NCBI GenBank assembly: GCA_016934605.1
Contig: JAFGSO010000465.1
Location: 1 to 7,749 of the forward strand
Direction of reading: 5' to 3'
Source of the DNA: Calditrichota bacterium
GTDB taxonomy: Bacteria > Calditrichota > Calditrichia > RBG-13-44-9
Length of the DNA stretch: 7,749 nucleotides
The notes below the pieces were generated by a model. It did not search any database. It had not been told where the DNA came from and saw only the letters and a list, made by a program, of their open reading frames with translations. Within the stretch, counting starts at the first letter, position 1. Every line of letters starts with the position of its first letter. Shown here piece after piece: positions 1 through 6,305 of this stretch. A program made the translations under genes and the position numbers.

Positions 1-1
1 A

Positions 2-313
2 TTTTCTCTCCTTGAGGTATTTCCCCGCACTGGCCGGACACATCAGATTCGGGTACATCTTCAGACGATAGGTTGTCCACTGGTAGTAGATCCACTTTAT
101 TCGGGCAGGAAAGCAATTGCTATTGACGATTTAAAAAAGATCGTGGGAGAGGGCATGTACAGTACTACCTTGATTTCCCGGCTAACTCTTCACGCCTGGA
201 AACTGAAAATTGAACATCCAGTTCACAGGAAAATGATGGACTGGACCGGGGAAATCCCTAAGGATTTTCGGGCTTTATTGAATGCTCTCCGTAAATGGGA
301 CAGACTGAATTAA
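2..313 (+). CDS. RluA/RluD-family 23S rRNA pseudouridine synthase, C-terminal part
   Basis: This is the 3' end of a gene that begins before the window. It reads in frame from base 2 to a TAA at 311-313, giving 103 residues. The first 35 residues carry the RluA-family signature: LEVFPRTGRTHQIRVHL followed by GCPLVVDPLYSG, compared with the family pattern of tGRtHQIRvHl, a gap, then P-L-v-x-D-x-x-Y. The rest fits the usual C-terminal end of the catalytic domain, with LTLHAWKL, an HP motif, and IPKDFRALLNAL. These enzymes isomerise specific uridines in rRNA or tRNA to pseudouridine. The catalytic Asp and any S4 domain would lie upstream and cannot be seen, so the exact member (RluA, RluC or RluD) and target cannot be named. 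The gene converges on the isoaspartyl peptidase gene with interlocking stop codons. Confidence 0.93.
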   Translation, partial: FSLLEVFPRTGRTHQIRVHLQTIGCPLVVDPLYSGRKAIAIDDLKKIVGEGMYSTTLISRLTLHAWKLKIEHPVHRKMMDWTGEIPKDFRALLNALRKWDRLN

Positions 314-1224
314 TCGTTCCTGTGACTGATCTGAGCAATGATACCGCGTCCGGGCACATGGCGCGCAAAAGCCATACATTCCGTATTATGATGGAAGGCA
401 TATTCGCCATACTTGTTAATGCCTATTACACCACCCCAACCATTTACCCTGGTCTGAAGAATTTCGATACCCTTTCGAGCAGCTTCCATTGCGGAAGTCT
501 GAAGAAATAGATCGCATACCTGTTTGGCCAGAACTACTTTCAGAATAGATTCCCCGTATCCGGTGGCCGATACCGCACCACTCTGGTTATCTGCATAGGT
601 ACCACTTCCTATAACCGGAGAATCACCAATGCGGCCGGGAAGTTTTCTGGGTGTACCCCCGGTGGAGGTTGCGGCTGCAAGGTTTCCGGTCTTGTCAAGA
701 GCAACTGCCCCGACAGTCCCGCCACGATGAGACTGAAACGGTTGTTTCGTTCTGAAATCCGGATCTACCTTTATTTGCTGGTAATATTCCAGTTCCCTGT
801 TGGTGAGCAATTCCTCTATTTTCACTTCCGGGAAATCAATATCCCGCAGAAATCGTTGTGCACCTTCTCCCGCAAGGAAACAGTGCTCTGGATGATTTAA
901 CAATAAACGGGCTGCCGACACCGGATGCAGAATATTGTGAATGGCAGCCATGGCACCAAAATTCAGAGTTGAACCATCGCAGATAATTGCATCCAGTTCA
1001 ATCTCGCCTGCTGCATTCAGAAACGCTCCCCTCCCCGCGTCGAAGGTTGCATCTTCTTCCAGCAGACGAACGGCAGCCTCAACAGCATCAACAGCATTCA
1101 TCCCTTTATTTAGCTCAGGATATATGAGCTCCGCTGCTTTTCGGCAACCGTCAATATGATCCTGCTGATGTTTTTCAGGGATATTCCAGGCACCTCCATG
1201 AACAATTAATTTTACCTCTGGCAT
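310..1224 (-). CDS. iaaA: Isoaspartyl peptidase / plant-type L-asparaginase (Ntn hydrolase)
   Basis: A 304-residue member of the asparaginase_2 (T2) family. These enzymes autocleave into alpha and beta subunits and hydrolyse isoaspartyl dipeptides and L-asparagine. The N-terminus MPEVKLIVHGGAWNIP is typical. The predicted nucleophile is Thr170 in HRGGTVGAVALD, the start of the beta subunit. It is followed by NLAAATSTGG, KLPGRIGDSPVIGSGTYAD and GYGES, which match substrate-pocket motifs of the family. Length is close to that of E. coli IaaA. The open frame runs 15 codons further upstream to 1269, but the ATG at 1222-1224 is preferred: it begins the conserved part of the family and has GGAG ten bases upstream, whereas the extension is Phe/Arg-rich and unlike the family. 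No signal peptide is evident, so it is probably cytoplasmic. The activity is well supported by motifs; preference for isoaspartyl peptides over asparagine is inferred. Confidence 0.93.
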   Translation of the reverse strand: MPEVKLIVHGGAWNIPEKHQQDHIDGCRKAAELIYPELNKGMNAVDAVEAAVRLLEEDATFDAGRGAFLNAAGEIELDAIICDGSTLNFGAMAAIHNILHPVSAARLLLNHPEHCFLAGEGAQRFLRDIDFPEVKIEELLTNRELEYYQQIKVDPDFRTKQPFQSHRGGTVGAVALDKTGNLAAATSTGGTPRKLPGRIGDSPVIGSGTYADNQSGAVSATGYGESILKVVLAKQVCDLFLQTSAMEAARKGIEILQTRVNGWGGVIGINKYGEYAFHHNTECMAFARHVPGRGIIAQISHRND

Positions 1225-1451
1225 CTGGCATATTCTCCAAAAAAAATAAAAAGTGTCTCTCAAACGCATAAAATCAGCGAATGTTAATAAGGGCTAAAGA
1301 TCGAACAAAGAATTTTTTTTTAGAAAGCCGGGTAGAATAATAATATTTTTATAATGTCAGATACAGTATTTTGGGTTCGATGGGTTAGAAACCCGCAGAA
1401 ATTGTTTGGTAAAGTAAATTTGAAAGAGTTGACAACATCTTCGGTTCCGTT

Positions 1452-2696
1452 TTACTTAAACAGTTTGGTATCTATGATGCGCTCGTTCCAGCGTTCAATC
1501 AGAAAATATTTTTCAGATTCGAAGATTCGATTGATATTCTCAAGATATTCTTCTGCCTCGCGGGTTTCCTGATTTTTCGTCCGGTTCACGTAAGACAACA
1601 CGCGGGAATGATAAAAGGGGATAAGAGCTTCCACAATTTTTTCACGATCAATCTCATTATTTTTATAGGCAACCGCAAAACTGAAGAGAATGCGTGCCCA
1701 GAGATTGCTGGGATAATAAAATTGTTCGACTTTACTGACATTTTTTATTTTTTGTAATTCCATAAATTCCGGCATTGGAATTATTTTTTTCCAGATATCT
1801 CCATAGGTTTCGAATCCCTTAATAAAACTCCTGAAAAGTTTGCCGGTATTTACATGAACTGCCGGTGGTTTTTCGACCACTCCCAGTCCAAATCCGTAGA
1901 TACTGCTGGGACGGCTTTCGGTGGTTGCTTTCCACAAATACTCAAAATCTATCATCAGGTCGAAAAGGGTAGATACCACCTGTTTAAACATCACCGAGAG
2001 ATCCTCCGCCGGATCTTTTGCCCTATGGACTTTGGGTGTTCCCAGAAATGCCTGACAGACATTGAAGTGGCGAGCAATGGCAATAGTGGTCATCCAGATA
2101 TCGATTCCGAAACTGGCAATCTGGTCATTCCACAATTTTTCGGATAAAAAAGCCCTGGCCAGTTTGCCGGAAAATCCGAAATCGCCGCCAATAGGTTGCC
2201 TTACTCTGAGACCATAGAGAGTCCGGAGCAACGGATAGGCGATATGATTTGTTATGGTGCCGTCATATTTATGACGCACGTATATGGGTGTTACATAATC
2301 AAATCGTCCCATAAGGGGCTCGCCGAGGTACCGAACCCAGCTTGGTGTAATACTTTTCAGGTCGGCATCCACCACGATAACGGCTTTCGCTCCCAGTTCT
2401 ACTGCAGCTTTGAACAAGTTTTGAAAATTATTACCTTTACCACGAACATCACCAGGAGTAGAGATGTATACTTTTGGAATTTTAGTGGGGGTATTCAGAA
2501 ATGCCGATTTGGTGTCATCCGGCGAATTATTATCGGCATTAATGACAACAGAAGAATTGTCGGGAAAATACTGCACCAGTCCGCGGCTGACAACATCAGT
2601 GGGATAGGAAATAGAATCGGCCTCATTATAGGAAGGTATTCCCACGATAATATCAGCCGATTTGACATGATGTGGATTCTCGATGATAATTTTCAC
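1452..2696 (-). CDS. GT-A glycosyltransferase, glucosyl(-3-phospho)glycerate / glucosylglycerate synthase type (GT81-like)
   Basis: A 414-residue, probably cytoplasmic sugar-nucleotide transferase. The N-terminal GT-A domain opens with DIIVGIPSYNEADSI (15-29). An R-G-K-G motif at 85-88 corresponds to the PGKG motif of GpgS. The metal-binding D-x-D is DAD at 110-112 in VIVVDADLKS. QPIGGDFGFSG (167-177) and FGIDIWM (196-202) match the acceptor region, and His224 in VHRAKDPAEDL fits the third metal ligand, as in GpgS and mannosylglycerate synthase. A helical C-terminal region (about 280-414) resembles that of the longer, direct glucosyl/mannosylglycerate synthases. Such enzymes make the compatible solutes glucosylglycerate or mannosylglycerate. 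No partner phosphatase lies in this window, so direct synthesis or a distant phosphatase are both possible. The start is GTG at 2694-2696, with AAGGA eight bases upstream. A separate promoter lies in the 86-base gap before it. Family is fairly sure; donor and acceptor are inferred. Confidence 0.8.
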   Translation of the reverse strand: MKIIIENPHHVKSADIIVGIPSYNEADSISYPTDVVSRGLVQYFPDNSSVVINADNNSPDDTKSAFLNTPTKIPKVYISTPGDVRGKGNNFQNLFKAAVELGAKAVIVVDADLKSITPSWVRYLGEPLMGRFDYVTPIYVRHKYDGTITNHIAYPLLRTLYGLRVRQPIGGDFGFSGKLARAFLSEKLWNDQIASFGIDIWMTTIAIARHFNVCQAFLGTPKVHRAKDPAEDLSVMFKQVVSTLFDLMIDFEYLWKATTESRPSSIYGFGLGVVEKPPAVHVNTGKLFRSFIKGFETYGDIWKKIIPMPEFMELQKIKNVSKVEQFYYPSNLWARILFSFAVAYKNNEIDREKIVEALIPFYHSRVLSYVNRTKNQETREAEEYLENINRIFESEKYFLIERWNERIIDTKLFK

Positions 2697-2738
2697 TGGA
2701 AAGGTCCTTTTCTTAAAAAAATAAATTTAAACTCAATA

Positions 2739-2768
2739 ATTATATTGATGTATGTCAATAATTATCAA
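2739..2768 (-). promoter_or_regulatory. Predicted sigma-70-type promoter for the glycosyltransferase gene
   Basis: On the minus strand, TTGATA (2763-2768, 5 of 6 to consensus) and a perfect TATAAT (2739-2744) are separated by 18 bases. Transcription would start near 2732, leaving a leader of about 35 bases before the GTG start. This suggests the glycosyltransferase can be expressed independently of the upstream DUF3108 gene. The region is AT-rich, so chance matches are possible. Confidence 0.55.
2743..2760. promoter_or_regulatory. Palindromic operator candidate (CRP/FNR-like)
   Basis: TATTGA-TGTATG-TCAATA is a perfect 6-bp inverted repeat. Its core TTGAT-GTAT-GTCAA differs by one base from the FNR-type consensus TTGAT-N4-ATCAA. 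It sits between the predicted -35 and -10 boxes of the glycosyltransferase promoter, a position that would normally block RNA polymerase. The 9-mer TCAATAATT also occurs at 2733-2741 and 2755-2763 and, inverted, at 2772-2780. No regulator gene is present here, so the assignment rests on sequence pattern alone. Confidence 0.3.
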
Positions 2769-2782
2769 CAGAATTATTGATT

Positions 2783-3733
2783 CTAATCTTGTATTTGAGA
2801 GGGTAATGGTAAAGTAATGCCTTCAATTTTTGTCAGTTCGGTGGTGATACTGCCGATAAAAACGGCACTTTTCATCTGTACCGGAATTTTATACTGATCG
2901 TCAGTCAGCCAGATCCAGAGTTCTCCTTTCTGTTTAAACAAGGCTTCGCCGCGAAGAACCGGTTGCACCATGATGCAGCGAAATTTTCCAGCCTTTACAT
3001 CGAGGATTTCCCGTTTCTGTACAATTACTTTCAGATCATAGATTTTTTTATTGTCATGATTTGTCATATAAAGCGGCATGCCAATCCGAAGGTTCTGGGT
3101 ACGGACATAGTAAAAGGACGCCAGGATATCGAGCACGTACGGGGGGATCTCCAGCTGAAATGTATTCGATTCTTTCACTCGGAGCGGTTCCTCGTCATGA
3201 TATCGAATCGATTGAACGTCAGCTTTCCCATAATACTGATAGTAATCCACCAGCAGGTCATATTTATAGGATCCCTCCCGCAGCATTTTAATGAACTGCC
3301 AGGAAAAAATACCTCCTGTATCCATCCAGCTTTCCACCCGATCTCTGACCTTAAAAAAAATGTCAAATGTGCTGGCAGACTGAGCTGTAGAGACGAGTTT
3401 ATAAGCAGTCCTGTCACCGACAGGCACGATGTTTTCAACGGCCATGGTTGCTTCACCTGCCTTGATGAAGCCATAACGGACAGTGAAAGTGAGTTTTTCT
3501 CCAACCTGGAATGCTGAGTTTGGAATAGTCCGATCCAGCAGATACTTCACTGTATCCGGTAGCACCATTGTAGTATCACTGCTGTCTGGACGCAGAGAAT
3601 CCTCAACCGTCTGTTCCTTCTCCAGACTATTTTCCTGAGAAATTAATTTATGGCTGAGAGAAATAAAACTGATGGTGAAAAAGAACAATAGCAACAGGAG
3701 AAAAGAACTTTTTTTGAAATTCATAATCCGCAT
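2783..3733 (-). CDS. Secreted DUF3108 domain-containing protein
   Basis: A 316-residue protein with an N-terminal export signal: basic residues (NFKK) followed by a Leu/Phe-rich core at about 11-26. There is no lipobox cysteine; the only Cys is C253. It is therefore probably periplasmic or outer-membrane associated. After a Ser/Asp/Glu-rich linker (about 35-65), the DUF3108 domain spans roughly 74-303, with FQVGEKLTFTVRYGFIKAGEA near its start, AGKFRC at 248-253, and ELWIWLTDDQYKIPVQMKS at 271-289. The last motif is the family's best-conserved segment. The domain is predicted to be beta-rich and its biochemical role is not established. The start is uncertain: ATG at 3733 and ATG at 3724 both lack a strong ribosome binding site, and both leave the signal peptide intact. 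It ends in TAG 86 bases before the glycosyltransferase and lies 171 bases after the dnaA-like gene. Confidence 0.88.
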   Translation of the reverse strand: MRIMNFKKSSFLLLLLFFFTISFISLSHKLISQENSLEKEQTVEDSLRPDSSDTTMVLPDTVKYLLDRTIPNSAFQVGEKLTFTVRYGFIKAGEATMAVENIVPVGDRTAYKLVSTAQSASTFDIFFKVRDRVESWMDTGGIFSWQFIKMLREGSYKYDLLVDYYQYYGKADVQSIRYHDEEPLRVKESNTFQLEIPPYVLDILASFYYVRTQNLRIGMPLYMTNHDNKKIYDLKVIVQKREILDVKAGKFRCIMVQPVLRGEALFKQKGELWIWLTDDQYKIPVQMKSAVFIGSITTELTKIEGITLPLPSQIQD

Positions 3734-3904
3734 CTGAATGTAAGACGTAATAGTGACCTAAGTTAATCATATTAAATAACTTTCACAAGAAATGGTTTCG
3801 TTTATTTCAGACTTTTTCTGAATGAATTGTCTTTTTTTGTTCAAAAATGTGTAAGATTATCAAACGAAGGATTCGATAAGAGATGGGTGATTTTCCTGTT
3901 AAGA

Positions 3905-5341
3905 TCAGGAAATTGTTTTCAGCTTATTCTTGATATCGACGATCAGGTTGTAGATTGCCGGATTATTTTTCATCTCTTTGCTGATTCTCTTGTAGCTATG
4001 AAGGATAGCGGTATAATGACGGTCATTAAAATGGTAGCCGATTACCTTAAGAGATTCTCCGGACATTTCCTTGGCAAGATATATAGCGACCTGTCGGGCA
4101 AAAGTAATTTCCCTTTGTCGTGAATATCCGATCAGGATATCTATTGGAATATTGAGATATTCAGAAACCACCCGGACAATGTCATCTACTTTCACGGTGT
4201 GCCATTGTCTAAGCCTGGAATTCTTTTTAGCCCAGTTGGCATCGATATGATTTAGCATTTTCTGGGTGGCATCCAGTGCCACCGCTTTGCCGAGAAGTGA
4301 GGTTTGTGCGGCAATCCGGATCATAATGGCCCGCATTTCCTGCATACCGTCAGAGAGTGAGGTTGCCAGAAATTCTCTTACCTCCGGTAAAATAGACAGC
4401 GATGTTTTTTCGCAATAGGACTGGATAAAAAGCTGACGTGTTTCATAACCCGGTGGTATCAGGTCTATAATAAGTCCTTTCTGGAAAAAGGAAAGCAGCC
4501 TTTTATCCAGGAAAGTCAGTTGCGATGGCGGTTGATCGGCAGTAATCACAATTTGTTTTTGATTCCTTTCCATTTCTGAGAAAAAATAGAATAAACCTTC
4601 CTGAGATTTCTTCTTGTTGGAGAGAAACTGAATATCATCGATCAGCAGGACATCAGTCCGCGAAAATTTCTGGTTAAAGGATTCCAGTTTTTTATTCTGG
4701 AGGGCAAAGATGTATTGATTTATAAAATTTTCGCTGGTGAGAAAAGAGACCTTTTTTCGTTTTTTATTTTCACTGATATAATTTCCGATGGCATGAAGCA
4801 GATGGGTTTTTCCGCATCCCGATTCTCCATAAATGAACAGTGGATTAAAATCAGTTTTGCCGGGATGTTTGGCCACCATCTGAGCAGCCCGCAACGCTAA
4901 TTCATTATCATTTTTTACAAAATAATTATTAAACAGATAACGCGAATCCAGCTGGGATTCGTGATCGGTTTTTTCAGATTTCTCTGTTATTTCAGGAATT
5001 GATTGTTCTGAATCCGCGAAAGATATTTCTTCCGGTTTATTGTCAACGCCTGAGGCGATGAGGTATTCTATTTTTGCAGAGCGTCCAAATACTTTTCTAA
5101 CATTTTTGGAGAGATTTTCCTGATAGTGTGTTTCAAGCCATTCAAAGAAAAACTGCGATGGGACGCGAAGGATGAGGTGGTTTTCAACAAAACTCACAGG
5201 GATAATGGGGCGAAGCCAAGTGCGGTAACCTTGTGGTGAAATTTCGTCTTCAATCAATTCGAGGCACTGTTTCCACATGCTGTGAACAGAATGATCTGAG
5301 GGTGTATTCTCCGGTCGAGAGCGCAGCGTATTTTCTGACAT
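3905..5341 (-). CDS. dnaA: DnaA-family replication initiator protein, divergent in ATP-sensing and DNA-reading residues
   Basis: 478 residues with complete DnaA architecture. Domain I (about 20-87) contains SMWKQCLELI and WLRPI. A polar linker (about 100-130) follows. The AAA+ domain III (about 132-345) has Walker A GESGCGKTH (172-180), Walker B VLLIDDIQFL (231-240) and sensor 1 ITADQPP (266-272). Domain IV helix-turn-helix spans about 380-478. The N-terminal part of the AAA+ core is strongly conserved, but key functional residues differ from E. coli DnaA when aligned from memory. Box VII has SFF where the arginine finger R285 should be. Sensor 2 reads MQEMR instead of VRELEG, so R334 is Gln. 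The signature GGRDHTTV is NDRHYTAI, so D433 and H434 become His and Tyr, while R399, R432 and T435 equivalents remain (R408, R441, T444). The start ATG has GGAGGAGG 13 bases upstream, a longish spacing. It is either a second DnaA paralog or an unusual sole initiator. The gene is divergent from rpmB; no dnaN or rpmH is visible. Family call is firm; being the main initiator is not. Confidence 0.9.
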   Translation of the reverse strand: MSENTLRSRPENTPSDHSVHSMWKQCLELIEDEISPQGYRTWLRPIIPVSFVENHLILRVPSQFFFEWLETHYQENLSKNVRKVFGRSAKIEYLIASGVDNKPEEISFADSEQSIPEITEKSEKTDHESQLDSRYLFNNYFVKNDNELALRAAQMVAKHPGKTDFNPLFIYGESGCGKTHLLHAIGNYISENKKRKKVSFLTSENFINQYIFALQNKKLESFNQKFSRTDVLLIDDIQFLSNKKKSQEGLFYFFSEMERNQKQIVITADQPPSQLTFLDKRLLSFFQKGLIIDLIPPGYETRQLFIQSYCEKTSLSILPEVREFLATSLSDGMQEMRAIMIRIAAQTSLLGKAVALDATQKMLNHIDANWAKKNSRLRQWHTVKVDDIVRVVSEYLNIPIDILIGYSRQREITFARQVAIYLAKEMSGESLKVIGYHFNDRHYTAILHSYKRISKEMKNNPAIYNLIVDIKNKLKTIS

Positions 5342-5452
5342 GAGCTACAATAGTCCTCCTCCATGCGGATAAAATCTGTAATCTATTTAAATCACAATAA
5401 AGTGGTTTTATGAAAAAAGCACCCTAAACAAGAACAAAACTGAGGTAAACAT

Positions 5453-5480
5453 AGTATAAAAATTTTTTATCAAAAAACAA
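5453..5480 (-). promoter_or_regulatory. Possible promoter for the dnaA-like gene
   Basis: On the minus strand, TTGTTT (5475-5480) and TATACT (5453-5458) are 16 bases apart, giving a predicted start near 5446 and a leader of about 105 bases. The -35 box is weak and the region is very AT-rich, so this is only a candidate. Confidence 0.3.
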
Positions 5481-5610
5481 ACCGTTTGAAATAAAAAATG
5501 TCAAAAAGAGGTTTCACGTTAAACAAATAAATATAACTTTTTGTAAAACAACAAAATCGGTAAAAACTTCCCCGCAAGGGAGATGATTGGATCGAATAAT
5601 TTAAAAGAAT

Positions 5611-5639
5611 TTGTTTTACATTTAAAAAATTATTATAAT
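5611..5639 (+). promoter_or_regulatory. Predicted rpmB promoter
   Basis: A perfect TATAAT (5634-5639) lies 17 bases after TTGTTT (5611-5616). The predicted start near 5646 leaves a leader of about 32 bases, with AAGGA (5664-5668) nine bases before the rpmB ATG. The -10 box is strong and the -35 box weak. Confidence 0.5.
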
Positions 5640-5677
5640 ATAAGCTGTTTAAAAGATGATTGTAAGGATGATAAAAT

Positions 5678-5869
5678 ATGGCGAAATCTTGTTTTATATG
5701 TGGTAAAAAACCGATGTACGGCAATAATGTCAGTCATGCCAACAACAGAACCAGACGAAGATTTGAGCCCAATTTGCAACGAGTCCGGGCTCTGATTAAC
5801 GGCCAACCCAAAAGGGTAATGGTCTGTACCAGCTGTATCCAGGCCGGAAAGATTACCAAAGCGATTTAA
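5678..5869 (+). CDS. rpmB: 50S ribosomal protein L28 (zinc-ribbon form)
   Basis: A 63-residue protein with typical L28 features: MAKSCFICGKKP at the N-terminus, GNNVSHANNRTRRRFEPNLQ in the middle, and a C-terminal CTSCIQAGKI. Length is normal for L28. It binds 23S rRNA in the large ribosomal subunit. C5-x-x-C8 and C50-x-x-C53 form two CxxC pairs, so this is the zinc-binding (C+) form, which in many bacteria is paired with a zinc-independent paralog under Zur control. No Zur-like operator was recognised upstream. The ATG at 5678 has AAGGA nine bases upstream. The gene appears monocistronic, with its own promoter and a terminator just downstream. Confidence 0.97.
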   Translation: MAKSCFICGKKPMYGNNVSHANNRTRRRFEPNLQRVRALINGQPKRVMVCTSCIQAGKITKAI

Positions 5870-5896
5870 TCTTCCTGAACTTATCCCCCTGACTAC

Positions 5897-5924
5897 AACC
5901 TCTCTTTCGGGAGAGGTTTTTTTA
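5897..5924 (+). terminator. Intrinsic terminator of rpmB
   Basis: A perfect 8-bp stem (AACCTCTC, 5897-5904, with GAGAGGTT, 5911-5918) encloses a 6-base loop (TTTCGG). A T tract runs to 5923, interrupted only after seven T in a row. It lies 27 bases after the rpmB stop codon. Confidence 0.92.
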
Positions 5925-6305
5925 TTTTATCCCCCACGAACAGACAAAAAAAACTTCATATTAGGGTAGTATATTATTCTCATTAAATGAATTAATATGC
6001 ATAATAGTGTTGAAGGTTTGGGTCTTTCTCTGATATAAGTAATTAAAATTAGATATCTTATTAAATGCTCATTTTTTATTGCATGAATTATTTTGCATTT
6101 CAGCCACTGCTGACCTTTCAGGCGGATGATATGACATAAAATTGTTCTGGATAGGGTTACATGGGAGGGATATTTAAAATAGAAAAAAAAGAAAAATAGT
6201 TTTGCTTAGATTTGATTCATTTACTATTATTGGAACCACTAGTCATCATAAAAAAGATAACAGGAGTGGTACTTTAGATAGTATTTTATTTTTTTGGAGG
6301 TTTGC
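5925..6305. other. AT-rich non-coding stretch before the acidic-protein gene
   Basis: About 380 bases with no ORF resembling a gene on either strand. It contains the predicted promoter at 6202-6230, a palindromic TATGCATA (5996-6003), and a small CTGA-CCTT-TCAG hairpin around 6109-6122. I recognised no tRNA, riboswitch or known RNA family. A 12-codon ATG frame at 6161 is too short to support. Confidence 0.5.
6202..6230 (+). promoter_or_regulatory. Possible promoter for the acidic small protein gene
   Basis: TTGCTT (6202-6207) and TATTAT (6225-6230) are separated by 17 bases. Transcription would start near 6237 with a leader of about 70 bases. Spacing is ideal and the -10 box matches 5 of 6, but the AT-rich background lowers confidence. 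Confidence 0.4.

Larger units (their letters stand above)
5342..5677. promoter_or_regulatory. Divergent non-coding region between the dnaA-like gene and rpmB
   Basis: A 336-base AT-rich stretch without a supportable gene, holding outward-facing promoters for both neighbours (given separately). I found no match to the canonical DnaA box TTATNCACA on either strand, so there is no sign of classical DnaA autoregulation or of an origin here. A short imperfect GC hairpin (CTTCCCC-GCAA-GGGAG, around 5567-5582) is followed on the minus strand by five T residues. Its role is unclear. Confidence 0.6.

Noticed and set aside
1374..1394. GGGTT repeats and a GGGTT-AGA-AACCC hairpin downstream of the glycosyltransferase, considered as a terminator.
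   Set aside because: The stem is only five pairs and no T tract follows on the minus strand.
2762..2770. TTATCAACA, considered as a DnaA box; the same word occurs near 6640.
   Set aside because: It lacks the C at the seventh position of TTATNCACA, the sites are isolated, and the region is AT-rich.
2196..2780. A 194-codon open frame on the plus strand.
   Set aside because: It lies opposite the glycosyltransferase, which has clear family motifs, and its translation shows no domain. It is an antisense shadow.
2963..3517. A 184-codon open frame on the plus strand.
   Set aside because: It lies opposite the DUF3108 gene, has His- and Phe-rich, domain-free translation and no supporting ribosome binding site.
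3892..3912. A 7-bp hairpin (TTTCCTG/CAGGAAA) overlapping the stop codon of the dnaA-like gene, considered as its terminator.
   Set aside because: On the minus strand the stem is followed by AATCACCC with no T tract, so it does not look like an intrinsic terminator.
5470..5724. An 84-codon minus-strand frame between the dnaA-like gene and rpmB.
   Set aside because: It overlaps the start of rpmB in antisense and runs through the promoter region. The Tyr/Phe/Asn-rich translation is what AT-rich non-coding DNA gives.
5583..5795. A plus-strand frame overlapping rpmB in another frame.
   Set aside because: It shares DNA with the unmistakable L28 frame and begins upstream of the rpmB promoter; it has no domain.
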